A stretch of 64,000 nt of DNA from Lamellibrachia columna (lineage: Eukaryota > Annelida > Polychaeta > Sabellida > Siboglinidae): contig OY759271.1 of NCBI GenBank assembly GCA_963662155.1, forward strand, positions 756,001 to 820,000. Reading direction: 5' to 3'. Under the pieces are notes generated by a model. The model saw only the letters and a list, made by a program, of their open reading frames with translations, was not told where the DNA came from and made no database searches. A program made the translations under genes and the position numbers. Within the stretch, counting starts at the first letter, position 1; every line of letters begins with the position of its first letter. Shown here in pieces: positions 33,291 to 55,499 of the stretch.

Positions 33291-36200
33291 GTTCAGCACG
33301 TGAAACATGTAAGTGTACGTGTACATGTAGCTAGCGGCCCGTACGCTTACATTTTAATATCTACACATTCGCCCGTATTTAATTCCTTAGACCTTGATAT
33401 AATCCCATTCCTTCTACGAGAGAAGAAGGAACATTCCAGAAATGTTCCTGCATTATCAAACAGCACAATTGAAACACAGTTTCGTCACAGGGATGGAACT
33501 TTTGCATACACATTCCTCTTGCTGGTTGACTTCTCAGAGTTCGTTATGAACACCGTAAATATGCGGTAGGTGAAACATAACTATTGGCTTTCCACTTGGA
33601 GACACTTGCTTTCTTGACGGTCTAATAATGTGGATATACCAAATATGGACCATGCTATCAAGTTCTTCTTAGAAGAGAGAGAGAAAGATAGAGAAAGTGG
33701 AAAAAATAACAATAAATGAAGATACTATTATAACGTACCATAGGCCTGCAAACTAAAATAAATAACGTGCAAAAGTATGATTTCTGATAAGCGGTGTGGT
33801 GATCGGTGTGGTGGAATCTTGGAATCACACACACGCACACGCACACGCACACACACATTTTGCAGAAGTCATCCCAGAAAACCATGTCTATTAATGCTAA
33901 AGATGTGACAATACTGTTATTGACATTTGTTTATTTCATAGCTACAAACCAACTATCCCAGTAGCGAAAAAACTTTGAGAAGGGAAATACGGAGTTGAGT
34001 ACGTAAACCGTGTCTTTCCGTTGTCCCATATAATAATGTGATAGACAATGTGGATACATCGGCATCGGATCATTGTCATTGTTGTCTATGTTGACATTGA
34101 AGTTGGGGATATTAATGAATATTTCACATTGGCATATATATTTAGTTTGGTGTGTTGCATTATATGTGTCATATATGTTTACCATTACATGTATGATAAT
34201 ATTATGCAGATATCAAATAAAGCTGATAACTCTAAAATACGTGTTTGTTTTTGGCATCTAATTTGTCTACGACTATAATGTTTATGGCTATGCCTATGGC
34301 TGTGATTGCTCTGTTGATATACTTATATTTCAATACTGAATTTAAATTGGTCTTTTAGGAGGTTACATTGCAATTGGTATTTGTAAATTGAATTGATGTA
34401 ACAGTAATTTACCCCAATTGTGGACTCAAATGCACATACAATTAGGCACACACAAATAATATGTGAATGTTAATGTATTTTCATGACTAAATTAACAGTT
34501 CTCGTGATGTTTATAGTTATTCTTTATGAGATCCATGCACATGTATCCTTGTAAATTCAATGTAATTCACTTCCAGTTTACACATGGCACTTTGTGTACT
34601 TCACAGATATGGTTCCATAGACATGGTTGTCACTTGAGCAGCAGGTGAGAGTCATTATTATGAAGAAAGTCGTAGTTGGAACAGCACTGCAAAGCAGCTA
34701 CACATTAGCTGACGAACTGTGATGAAGCACCAGTTGTCAAACACCGTCCATGAGAGGAAAGGCAGATCTTGAGAGAAGATGACCGCTCATGAAGATCACG
34801 TTAACAACCAGTGACATCTAACATGTTGACAAGAGAGTTGCAGATAAACTTGACGAGAGTTGCAGATAAAGCTGAAAGTAAGTGTCGGAACATTAGAAAT
34901 CTTCAATTGAAAGAAGTGTTTTGTTTAGGTGTGTCGTGTTTATCAGTTGATTTTATATTATATATATATACACCACACCTTGAAATATTAGTGATGCTCA
35001 CTATCTTGTATGGTTTGACTCCCTCCCAAAGTTATTACAGTGTAGTACCATTGCTGGTGCAAAGTGAGCAGATTACCTTGTGGTTCCGCAAAACAGTAGG
35101 CAATATTGCATGTGAAAAGAATTGGAATTTAATATTTTGTTGGAAAATAAACTATAAAACAAAACATTGTCTAGTATCTGTTGCAAGTCGACATATTAGT
35201 AGAAAAACAGTCCATTGAATCATGTTTGAAGAGATTACAAATTGAAAAACTAACATGATTTTTCTCGGCTGCATAGACAATGATAATGCAATTTGTATTA
35301 CTGCAAGCTGTACTATAAAAAAGATGATCTACTTACCATACCAGTCGACCAACATTGTCATAGTCACACTGCACAATCAATATGAAATTGGTGTATTTTA
35401 ATAATGTCGAAAAGTGGTCTGGTGGCCGCTTAATGCAGGTAATTTAACATGGAACTCCTGTGAGGAGTTGATTAGTTGTTAGTGACAGGTTGTCTCTTTG
35501 TATTAGTCTACAGGTGGTCGCTTAAGCAGGTTTGACTGTATTTTTAATCATGCAAGAAAGACATGCAAACTGAAACATACAGAAATTGTTATTAATATAG
35601 TAGACACATCAAAGAGTGGTTACTACTTGCATGCAGTGAACTAGCATAACGTATACCATTTCTGAAATGACTAATCATCACATTGAAGAATGTTGCAGCT
35701 GCTGCACCAATGTTATCGAAACGATTACTTCTTGATGACATTGAAATGTTGCCTTACAAAACATTTTACTGCAATGAATAAAATATTGCTGTTGTAACAA
35801 ACAGCAAAGAATTAAAGGACATTTACAAAGGTTTTCATTGGCTAACTGATACGTAGCTAGTTAGGGGTTAAAAATGCTCCCATTATAATTTTTTTTATGT
35901 AAACGTACATCTGAACTACATTTGTTACTCTTAGTTACTGCAGTCTGTTCCCCATCATATGAAATTGTACAAAACATGAAATTTTACAGACAACTAAAAT
36001 GAAAACTTATTAAAAAGTTGTAGTTAACCGTTAGCGGTAAAGATTTATTGTTCTGCCTTTTAATACTGTAAAATGACCTATATACTATATATATATATGT
36101 GTTGAAAAACAGGAATATTTTATTTTATCAACAAGTCATGTATCTTTAAACAAATTTGCAAACCCAGATTTTATAAATATTGAAAAAATTTAAATATGAA

Positions 36201-37759
36201 ACAGTGTTGCAATATTCAATATCGTTCAATTAACCATTTATAATTTCTATACAATCACTTTAAAGTAATAAATGCTAAGACAGCTGATAGGGTCTACCTA
36301 GCACCATCTACACTAACTGTAAAGGACACCATGTTTACTTGGCCATTACTACAGCATGTAGTTAGAAGTAAGATGGACACAGACCAACAGATCACCTTCT
36401 CTTTCAACTACCCTGTACTTAACCTAAAGTTTACTTGTCTTTCAGGCTGAGCTCTACGAGAATGCACAAGCTGATATGAACAACAGGTAATCTGCAATCG
36501 CTCTGTGATATACCTATTCAGTGACCATTGAGCATGTCGTCCAAAGGGGGCTTCCTCTGACCTTCTCCTTCTACAGTCCAAACAGTGTGACCTCTGCCAA
36601 AGAGGCATACACTACAATCGCCGTGCTGCAGCAGGAGCCAATGCAGAAGTATGGAATGCATTATTTGATAGTGCTGTAGAGCTAACAGGGATACTGTATT
36701 TGGATTGAGGCGAGCAAGCCACTCGATGGTAGAATGAGAACGTACCCACTGATATAACTGACACGCCAAGCCAGTATTTGATGAGGGCAATGTATCATTC
36801 AAAGATTTTTAATGATATTGTATTACATGTACATGCATAGCAATAGTTCTTCACTAGCTGTTATAATTAATTGTGCTATTACATAGTAAATAGGTCATTA
36901 ATGCATGTTAACACTATGAATACTGATATGCACCAGATTGCAAACTAGTTTGCTTTAAAAAAAATTACAACCAGACCGTCTTAGATTTGTGTTTCCACAT
37001 GAATGTATGCCTAGCTACACCCGTGGATGTAATGGTTAGTGTGTTAATTTTGGTCAAATTTTTCATTGAAATTGGAGTCAGGTGACGCAAAAATTACCTA
37101 AATGTGATTTTCAAACTGCTGATTAAAGGGAGATGTGACAGCTGGATAGGATGTTTTTTTGCATAGTTACTACAATTTACAAAATATAGATTGGTTTTTC
37201 TTAGTGAAATAAATTATGAACTTTTTATGCCAGACCCTGTATGTATCAAAGTTTTATTGCCCCTCTAAAAAATTACAACACATTAGAATATTTTCCCCCT
37301 AATTTTCAAAGATATATTGTAAATGTAAATTTTTTCAACACATTTTATTTGTTGACCCGCTAAATTTTACAAAAAAAATTATTTTATTACATGGTAGATG
37401 CAAACTGTATCCATGAGTAAAACTAATTTAAAAATATGTCAATAAAGTTAACTTTATTTATAGTAAACTTACAATGCTATTGGAATACGAATTAAGCACA
37501 TTTTAGTAACATATTTCAAAAAACATTGCACCTGCCATATCTCCCCTTAACATAACACACAAAACACTTTTCTATTACAGAAAGTATTGCCACGCTGGAA
37601 GTATCCCACAACACACTTGACAATACTGGCCACCATTGATCAATGGTTATGGTAGCATATTTCACTCATGTAAAATAGCCTGAGCTTTTCGGTTTCGCTT
37701 GTGTGTAACCTGCAACAGTCATCTAGTTTCAAATTTAAAGTAATAATGCAGGCGACATC
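33291..37759. other. Intergenic stretch, no gene recognised
   Basis: A possible plus-strand exon ends at 33568 before GTAGGT (frame reading RHRDGTFAYTFLLLVDFSEF), but nothing joins it. A short CA tract lies at 33826-33857. Otherwise there are only AT-rich sequence and short frames. Confidence 0.35.
35405..35541. mobile_element. pogo-like terminus
   Basis: gtggtcgcttaagcaggtttgactgta at 35515-35540 reads outward like a pogo/Tigger terminus (TACAGTCAAACCTG on the other strand). A related word gtggccgcttaatgcaggta lies at 35424 in the same orientation. No coding content. Confidence 0.4.
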
Positions 37760-39557
37760 TTAAGTCTTAACTAATTGCTTAACAACGAAAGAATGTGAAG
37801 AACACACTTGTAAGGTGGACAGTGCAACACAATTTGAAACAAGTTTTTCTAGTCCTTTTAAAAGACCACTGCTGGCAAGCATATCACCAATGTATAGTGA
37901 AAATGTATGTTCCACTTGTTTCAAAATGTGCACAAGTTGTGCTGATGGTGCAGTCAAACCACCAAATGCACCCTTGTCATGACTACGCTTTCAGATGCAT
38001 GTACATCTGTCCTTCTACTACTACATTTGTCTCTGTAGTCACCAGTGCCCTCATACAGTGATCACAAGAAAAATCGAAATCATGGATTTTATGCACCAAA
38101 TATCCACCTATATATGTGAGCACATTGGTAACTTCAGCAGTGCTTTCAAAATCAATACTTGAAATTACATTCATGTCAGGCTCTGTTGTAAGCTGCTTTG
38201 CTGATGGATTGCATCCATCACTGTCTGCAGGATCGCTAGATGCTTCACTGGACAGACGTGACAAACTTGTGAGCATGCCATTTTCGTCATACTCAGTTTG
38301 CGGATGGAATGCTAGCCAGCATCAAAGTTGAACATAAATTTCTATATGCAAAGCGAAACTCTCGTGCCGAGAGATTAAATCTGTGTCCACCCTTAGATCG
38401 AATTTGGGAAAATATGTTTTCAAGACAATCTTGATTTAAGTGGCCAGTAAGAAGAAATTTCAAAGGGCCTTTCTTTACCAAACCATCATAAATAGCGGTA
38501 ATGACATTAATGTCTTGAATAAGACCATCAAAACAAGGTGGACGATATTTTTTACCCTTTACATTTACATACCAACTTTCAGATTCTGCCTTCATGTCTG
38601 ACAGGACTTTCAGATGCTAAATACTATTTGCGGAAATGGGTGAGGCAGCCTTCTTTCCATAAGATCTTACGTTTAACACATCGATGGCATCATTGACTTT
38701 CTTCACAAAGTCAGCTGTCATGTATGCCTGACACCGCAGTTTGCCAAGGGAGGCCAAGATGTTCATCCCTGCATATACTGTGTTGGAAAACACCTGTGCT
38801 GCAAGACAGACCTGTAAACAATTTATACCGTAAAACTTTCATGTGATTAATAAAAAAGTGCACAGATTACATATTTGTCCATGACAGTTTCTTATAAATT
38901 TACAACATGTTTATAACATATCACAACTTTATTAAAGGAATATTAATTAATTTAGACATGGGTCATCACACCAATACACACACACACATACATACATATT
39001 TAGGTAAATAAACTGGCAATGTTCTTACCCTCATCAGTGAGAAGGGAGGCAGATAGATATGTTCAGAAGTTAGTTTGGGAGCCAATTTTGCCGACAATCT
39101 GCAGTCTGCCAGGTAAAACTGCTTTACATCTTCCCATGAGGCTACCTGCACATACAAAATATATGTTTCTTCTTTTTTGCCTCATCTTTACTCCTCGCTC
39201 TATAGTAACTGTGATCATTATATTCACGTACAGGCATACGTACAAGTGGACAGGCTGAGGTGCTACATGTTGGCAAAGATCGCTGATGTGGAATTAGTTT
39301 CATTGCATTTTCAATTGCACCACGGAAAAGCGTCGGCTCTGCATTCCACGTCAGTATTGTCTTGTCAAGAGTCATGAAAGAATGTATGGTGAAGTGGTCT
39401 TGACAGACATGGATGTTTTGCCTCCGATACTCCACAGTAGTTTTTCAATGTCACATCTTTGAATGTTAAGCAGCCATCTTTTACTTCTATCATAAACATA
39501 GTGCCCTACATCAGTGACTGTGCATACATTGTATTTACCAAAAATGCATGACCCCAT
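37760..39557 (-). pseudogene. THAP/P-element-type transposase remnant
   Basis: The minus-strand N-terminus 39557-39250 gives a THAP-like zinc finger in two frames: RSKRWLLNIQR then, after a frameshift near 39430, VCQDHFTIHSFM ... LTWNAEPTLF (the VCs-HF and A-PT-F signatures). A block follows at 39150-39015 (WEDVKQFYLADCRLSAKLAP, KLTSEHI), then VCLAAQVFSNTVYAGMN ... DAIDVLNVRS (38815-38640), a nonsense TAG near 38619, and FLLTGHLNQDCLENIFSQIR, SKGGHRFN (38470-38380), which matches the C-terminal region of P-type transposases. TYIGGYLVHKI and the end follow in further frames (38276-37760). The central catalytic RNase H-like part is absent between the THAP finger and the WEDVKQ block. It is an internally deleted, decayed copy. 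Confidence 0.75.
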
Positions 39558-39559
39558 AA

Positions 39560-41740
39560 AGACCCTTCATAAAGCACATCAACAAACATCAGTCAAAAAC
39601 ATATACAAGTAAATGTAAACAGTAAGTAATGATGACAACATTTAAATTATAACATATATGATTTTATGTAATGTAATATAATGAAATTGTGGTAATTACA
39701 AATTAATGATGGCAAGCAAATAACCAATGTATCATGAAAATGTATGTTCTACCTGTTTCACCTACAGCCAAGTATGAATTCACCAGACAAGGTATTTAAA
39801 AATGAGCAGCAATGGTACATATAATCTTCAATTTTATAAAAACAATTAGTTGTGCCCAGCCTATGTACTATATAATTATATTTGCATTTTACAGTAAATT
39901 AATTACTAATTTGTAATTGTAACTAACAATCGCAATTTAACCCAACCCTTATACACATCCACAGGCTCAAAACATGTTTAATAAAGCAGGAATCAACAAA
40001 TGAATTACGTTGAAACTTACCACTCAGGTTCCTTTGGAAACCTAAAGAAATGGAACCCTGACCCTCAATTGTGGCAGTTGACTACTGCGTAATACGAACC
40101 ACAGCATGTATCGTGTTTGGATGCCATCACTGATGCCATTCGCTCCGTGACAAGCGAATGACACTGTGTCAATACTCAACCCATGATACTAGGCTGTGCA
40201 GTGTTCTGCAAAGGGTAAACATATATTAAAATAGTCATAACACCTTTTCAATATAATTTACCAGAGCAACTACAGACACACGAAAAGTCACAACTCACAC
40301 TTGTATTACATTTTGAGTAATAATGTAGATTTTCCAAATAATAGAAATGCAGTAATATTAAGGCAAATTATGACATCATCCAGTAAACAAGAATGTGAAC
40401 ATCATAAAGACCCCACAAGTATAATGATACAAATAAGAATACATCTTCAAATTCGAAGCTGTGGATTTTATGATCTGCCCATCCGTAACACACAAATAGT
40501 AAAATCAGCTACATGCATAAAAGTATTAAAACAAAATCTCACCTTTGCCCTACCTACCACTAAAAAATGTAAGTAAATACTAGCAAATTAGTTAATCGAA
40601 TTCAATCACACCAAGTATGTAGCATGAAACTTGCAACTACAGACACATGAAAAATAACATTACATCTTACACTTTACACTTGTATTACATTATGTGAATA
40701 ATACAAACTGCACAAATATGCCACGTTACATGAAACTTACCTCTGGCTCTGTTCAACATTACATTTTAAAACAGTAGAAAGACCCCATAGACATGATACG
40801 AATAAAATTCCAGGCTGTAGATTTTATGTTCTGCCCACCTGTAACACACAAATGGTAAAAACACAGCCCTAACTCCTAATGTAAGACTAAGTAAAACTAC
40901 ATAATTACAACAACACATAAAGCCTGAATAAGGGATCATTTGAAATAATTAATAGCTCATTAAAATATACAAGCTGCAGTCATTGTTAATTACCAAAAAA
41001 TAATGCTTCTCATTCAATATGATACTGAATAATAGCAAAATATGTTGTAAGAGACAGAGCGGGACGACTGAGCGATATGTCCCCTTCATCACCAGAATTG
41101 TCACTGTCAGTGCACTTGATGGATATGTTTTGCTTAAGCCAGGCCCATGGTTACCGTAATCAGACACAATTACAATGTCCATGTCATTTCACATGTAGTA
41201 TTTTGTAATTCTTCTTTAAAAAGTGCCGTTTCGATAACTATTGCATGTTTAAACGTGTGTGCATTGAAAATTACCGGTGCCATGGGCATGGAGAATATTT
41301 ACCTAGTTATGTATCACGATACAATAAAGTTTAACATCCATTCGTTGCACAACGAAATTTCCTACGATTTTCATTTATCTAAAAAAATTAATCATACTTA
41401 CGTAAGCCAACTACATTGTAATATATAAATAGAGCAGATAACGGCACAAATAACTTCTGTTAATTTACAATGCACAGAATATTTTCGCAGCCATCGAGTG
41501 CACTGTGTCTGTGTTGTCTTTTGCTCAGCCTCGGAGTTGAACCGACTACTCTGTCTCTGACACAAATGACTGCAACTATGGTAAACATTCAAAATAACTG
41601 TATATAATCCTGATAATAAGTATTTGTGATGATACATTGGCCAGTTTACCATACCGACAGTTACGAAAACCTTTACGTCACTGTACTCTTGAGTCTTGTG
41701 ATATTTGTAAGATTGTTTACCGTGCCCAGATGGCGCTCAA
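39560..41740. other. Intergenic stretch with a tandem duplication
   Basis: No gene recognised. A short minus-strand frame at about 41145-41035 (KCTDSDNSGDEGDISLS) could be an exon but has no supporting partner. Confidence 0.35.
40260..40865. repeat. ~357-bp diverged tandem duplication
   Basis: cccatccgtaacacacaaat (40479) corresponds to cccacctgtaacacacaaat (40836), and the preceding gacacacgaaaa.../gacacatgaaaa... and cttgtattacattt/cttgtattacatta blocks align at the same spacing. Confidence 0.6.
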
Positions 41741-41742
41741 AC

Positions 41743-42090
41743 AAGTTGTAGCTGCCGCCTACGTGGTGGCGCTGAACGTCAATTTACATAATGGTGCTTC
41801 CGTGTTAATTCCTAAAGTGACCTAACTCGATATACAATAGGTTAGTAATAAAACATATTCGAAAATTGTTTTGTGTATGTGTAGCAGATTGGATGAAACC
41901 CAATCGACAGAGGTTTATGCAGATTGCCCTCTCACCCGGAAATGTAACTAGAGAGTTGGCGCTTGCGGATTAGAACTACCAGGCGCTGATGAAAGTTGTA
42001 GCTGCCCCCTACTTGGTGGCGCTGAACGTCAATTTACAAAATGGCTTCTCCATGTTAATTCGTTGAGTGACGCAGCTCGGTATACACTAG
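41743..42090. repeat. ~100-bp segment duplicated at 250-bp spacing
   Basis: aagttgtagctgccgcctacgt at 41743 and aagttgtagctgccccctactt at 41993 both continue through ggtggcgctgaacgtcaat and cgatatacaatag/cggtatacactag. It lies just upstream of gene A. Confidence 0.8.
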
Positions 42091-42508
42091 CTCTGGTTTA
42101 TCTACGAAATAATGGCGTTTACGTCACTGAGTAACAGACGACAATCGTTCGCAAGCGTCACAAAGACGTAAACGGGACTGCGATGAAAACGCCATCTAAT
42201 CTCAGCGCCACACGCTTAAAGCTTCGCCAAACATTCCTCTTCATCAACACAGAATCTTAGCTACACAAGTGGTCACATAATAAAAGCAACTTATACTAAC
42301 GCTATTTTATCACCGAAATATTTGCTAATAATGTGAAAAGGGACGTTTACCGTCGAGTTAGCAATAGCTCGTGACGTCAGAGCGCAAAAGTAGTTGTAAA
42401 AAACGTGGCAACCGAATCACTTGAAAGAGAATTAGAACGACCGAACTTATTTAGCGCGTAGGCTTATGTATTTTGTTCAGTAATCGACTGTACGACGAGA
42501 CAGTCAAG

Positions 42509-51800
<9,292 letters not shown>

Positions 51801-51978
51801 GCGCCGACGGCTGCGGAAGATGACGTCTGATGTGGAGAACGATGGTGACAATAAGAGAGCGAGATGGGTGCAAGAATAACGGGAACAGAGGTGGGACCGT
51901 GTCTCCCAAGAGCGCCTGCCCTCGACGCCAACAACAGTCATTTAAAGCTCGGTCGATAATATTGCTTTTTTTTGTCTC

Positions 51979-51983
<5 letters not shown>

Positions 51984-52010
<27 letters not shown>

Positions 52011-52011
52011 C
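51984..52011. repeat. (CAG)n in gene A 3' UTR
   Basis: Eight or nine cag triplets followed by ccgctgcc. Confidence 0.97.
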
Positions 52012-52188
52012 GCTGCCATTGATTGAAGCGGACGTTGCCCACTGTTGAAATAGTTAATGCTGAAGTAGATGTATTCTTGTCAATTGCTATCATAAGTGAA
52101 TCTTCTAGAATCGTTGTCCTGGTCAGACAGTGGGTTCGAAAAACGTCGTTACTTAAAACTCGTTGATGTATTGATTAGCAAGGCACGT

Positions 52189-52194
52189 AATAAA
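52189..52194 (+). terminator. Gene A polyadenylation signal (AATAAA)
   Basis: AATAAA 389 bp after the gene A stop, followed by a T/G-rich ttgttcctg stretch, immediately before the mobile element. Confidence 0.6.
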
Positions 52195-52652
52195 TGTTGT
52201 TCCTGCAAAACCGGGTTGTCTCGCTGGCGGTTATAACCTGCAATTTCAAACGTCACGACTGACGAGGAGTGTCACTGCAACTGCTATAGTCCGGCAGCCA
52301 AAGGGCATTTTTTTACATAACCCCTTTTTGTCTGATAATTTGTTTGTTTGTTGATTATTCATCTCTAGCATGTATATAATGACATCCAGGGGGTGTGGAG
52401 TTCTCACCATTGAGCATTTTGAAAAAATGGCTGCCAAAATCAACAATCTTTGCAACCAAGCAAGATACAAACATGATTGAAATGTTATTTTATATGTTTC
52501 CAGACATGAGGAATTCAATTCCACCATAATTGATTTGAAAAAATGTAAAGAAAACAAGATGGCGACCATAAGTATTACATAAGATCAGCATTTCGTGAAA
52601 TTCTTACCTTTCTAAGCATCAGTCGTCTTCATCTTCATCGTGTAGGACGTAC

Positions 52653-55259
52653 TTGCCGAACCCGACCCAACTCCGTAATATCTATCTGAGACTGGATGGT
52701 GTGCACCTCCTAATGAGTTACTGTGGCTGTATTGGCACACTAATGGCTGAAACTGGCTGCGTAGAAATACTAAATGTTGCATTTGGAGGTATACTCAAAA
52801 TGCTGAGCGGCAAGAAGTACCCTCAGAATGTCAGAGCTTTCAGGATGCTGGTAGAGGAACAACTTCGGCCCGTCTTTGGCAAACACCATTTGGCATGCAT
52901 GAGCGGACTTCTACAAGCACTAGATGACACTGCATCTCAGAGCAGAACAACAAAGCTTTGGGTGGATTGTCTCATCAAGCCCGTCTTTGTGATTCTCAAA
53001 TACATTCGAGCAGAGCGAGAAGCAGACTGCGCTCTTGACACGGTGAAATATATGGTCCCTTTGTTCTTTTCCGCAGGGCATGTCCACTGTGCCCTGTACG
53101 CACTCTACTATCTACGAACTATGGAAGACTTTCCCGATGGCATATGTGCGCATTTCATCAACGGACAGCACACGATGCACCACAACGCTGGTCTGTTCAA
53201 TGGCATTTGGAGTGACATGGCCATTGAAACTACCTTCATGAGGTATGGTCATGGACAGAGTGGGATAATTGGAATAACTCTGAAACCGGAAACTCTGAAA
53301 ACCTAGGCTTACAACTTGCATACCTGCCATGGCATCATCGGCGACTTGAACGAGACGAGAAATAACGAACGACCATCTGCCCAAACTTCGCACAAAGAAG
53401 AAACAGCCGCAAGAATCAAAAGAGACGATCAAGACAGGAAAGCTCTACGCGATAAATTGGAACTTTGCATAGATCCACTTGACCCAGAGCAACATCCAGA
53501 TGGGCTGATGAACATTGTCACTGGGCAAGTTGTGAATCACTCCTCGGTCAATGTCGACAAGGCGCAATTGCTGGGAAAAACGCAGATTGAGTCTTTTGAA
53601 CGCAGTTGGAATGGTGGATTTCACGATTCAATACAACAAAATTGTGACCACCATGGCTTTATCCAGGAAACACATGAAAGTCGGAGATGCTAAGTGTTTG
53701 ACCATCTAAACCATCTATGCAAGAGCCATGGGCTTGCAGTCTAGCGCACGCGATCTTGACACAACCACGCTAATGGGCCATGAACTATTACCTATATCTA
53801 CGTCAATGTTCGATGAAAATGGAAATATGAGGGATGCCAAAGCGAAATCCAATCTCAAGAATGCGCTTAAGATGGAAGTGTCAAGACGGCAGGCTGAACA
53901 AGATGTGCAGGCAACGTTCCTCGATGGGTGCGCTGTCCTCTGGGTAGTGCCTTGGCCAACACCTGGCACTGTACACGACTACCTTGTCCGGTTCCGCAGT
54001 TACCTATACGGTCACTTGGCGAAAAGTGACGTCTATCTGACGTTCGACAGATACATTGAGGGCAGTACTAAGGAGGCAACCCGACGCGGCAGGGACAAAG
54101 GAGCAAGCAGGGTCTACACATTACGTTGCACAGCTCGCCTGCCACCAAAAAAGTCGTCCTAACCGTCATCACAAACAAAGATCAATTGATTGCTCTCATC
54201 GTCGAGGATTTGGTTTCGCACAAGGCTGACTTTCAAAAGCATAAATTAGTCGTCACTGGCAGAGACCTAGTTCCTGTAGAAATCACAAATGGTTGTGTAA
54301 ACAAACGTCAAGACATGGCTACAACGCTAAGACATGGCTACAACGTCAAGACATGGCTACAACGTTAAGACATGGCTACAACGACAAGACATGGCTATAA
54401 CGCAGGAGGAGGGAGACGCTTTGATTGTGCTACAAGTTTCACGTGTAGAGGATGGTACCGTCCTGGTCGTTGCAGATGACTCCGACATCTTTGTTCTCTT
54501 GCTGTATTTCTGTCACCAGGGCAGTATATCCTGCAAAGTTATAATGGTTTCGCCAATTCAAGGACGAAGTGTCCTAGATATCAACGCAGCTGCAGAAGAG
54601 CACATCTTCATCGTCCCAGATCTACTAGTTGCTCACGGTCTCACAGGTTATGATACTGTGGCGTCATGTTTTGGCGGTGGCAAGGTTGCAGATCTGGAAG
54701 TTCTGAGACATGGCCAACGTTCTCTCAACTTACTGGGAAACACAGGCGGACCACCGTTTTCGGAAGTAGTGGACCAGGCCACACACTTCATGTTGGTCTG
54801 CTATGGTCAGCAAAGATGTCTTTCGATGACGGAAGCACGCCAACAAATGTGGTTTTCTAAAGTAAGCAGAAGCATGGCTTCGGCACCAAAGCTATGTTCA
54901 TTACCACCCACAAGTGAAGCGTTCGAACAAAATGTAGCCAGAGCCCATCTGCAAGTAGCAATTTGGCTTCATGCGTTGGATCCCAACCCACCTGTACTAG
55001 ACCCTACATATTATGGTTGGTCACAGGCGGAGGGGAGTACTGCGCTAAGTCCAACTACTGTCCCCCAGACACATCGTTAGCCCCAACTGGGTTGCTAAAG
55101 CTGATCAAGTGCTCATGTCAGAGTAAAATCCCATGTAGCACGAACAATTGCAGCTGCTCTGACATGGCATGCACACCATGTTGCGCATGCCAGGGTGGAC
55201 AGGCCAGCCAAAATGAGAGCGCCAAGTATGTCCTACATGATGAAAATGAAGAGGACTGA
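52653..55259 (+). pseudogene. Repetitive-family protein with PIN/FEN1-like core and Cys-rich tail, broken
   Basis: Blocks in order: LRLDGVHLLMSYCG (52680), FFSAGHVHCALYALYYLR (53070), HHNAGLFNGIWSDMAIE, TTFMRYGHG (53180-53260), KEETAARIKRDDQDR, NIVTGQVVNHSSVNVDKAQ (53510-), LLPISTSMFDENGNMRDAK, YLTFDRY, VLTVITNKDQLIALIVEDL, QEEGDALIVLQ, VLVVADDSDIFVLLL (54460), AHGLTGYDTVASCFGGGK (54630), SLPPTSEAFEQNVARAHLQ, LLKLIKCSCQSKIPC and CTPCCAC near the end. ADDSD and GYDT...FGGGK resemble the acidic pocket and helix-hairpin of FEN1/PIN-like nucleases. The family recurs in invertebrate genomes, and I know no established function. Breaks are TGG to TAG at 53304, a frameshift near 53670, a stop at 53708, a frameshift at the A-run near 54150, a 19-bp repeat expansion at 54306, and a frameshift near the C-run at 55065. 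The N-terminus is missing. Confidence 0.7.
54306..54400 (+). repeat. 19-bp minisatellite inside the pseudogene, five copies
   Basis: Unit cgtcaagacatggctacaa occurs at 54306, 54325, 54344, 54363 and 54382. One copy would read KRQDMATT into QEEGD. The four extra copies add 76 bp and shift the frame. Confidence 0.95.
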
Positions 55260-55499
55260 TGCTTAGAAAGGTACGAATTTCACGAAATGCTGATCTTATG
55301 TAATTCTCCTCATCTGATGACACATAAAACATTTATTTTGTCATGTTCTTATGTTTTTTGTTCGCGGAACATGAAATATAGTCTTTGTTCACATAGTCGG
55401 CAGCCATTTGTAGCATACTTATGGTCGCCATCTTGTTTTCTTTACATTTTTTCATATCAGTTATGGTGGAATCGAATTCCTCATGTCTGGAAGAAGGCA

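Larger units (their letters stand above)
52498..55492 (+). mobile_element. PIN-like/Cys-tail element flanked by long inverted repeats
   Basis: The left arm 52498-52655 and the right arm 55228-55492 are inverted copies (ttccagacatgaggaattc ... accataagtat ... tacataagatcagcatttcg ... on the left; reverse complement on the right). The right arm has about 110 bp missing from the left. Each arm includes the last codons and stop of the same protein tail (KYVLHDE...). A 2.6 kb coding region lies between, read on plus. It sits between the two CFAP97D-like genes. Confidence 0.8.

Noticed and set aside
33300..33569. Possible exon ending HRDGTFAYTFLLLVDF...VNMR before GTAGGT
   Set aside because: The frame looks protein-like, but no acceptor, partner exon or family could be found. 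Not enough to call a gene.
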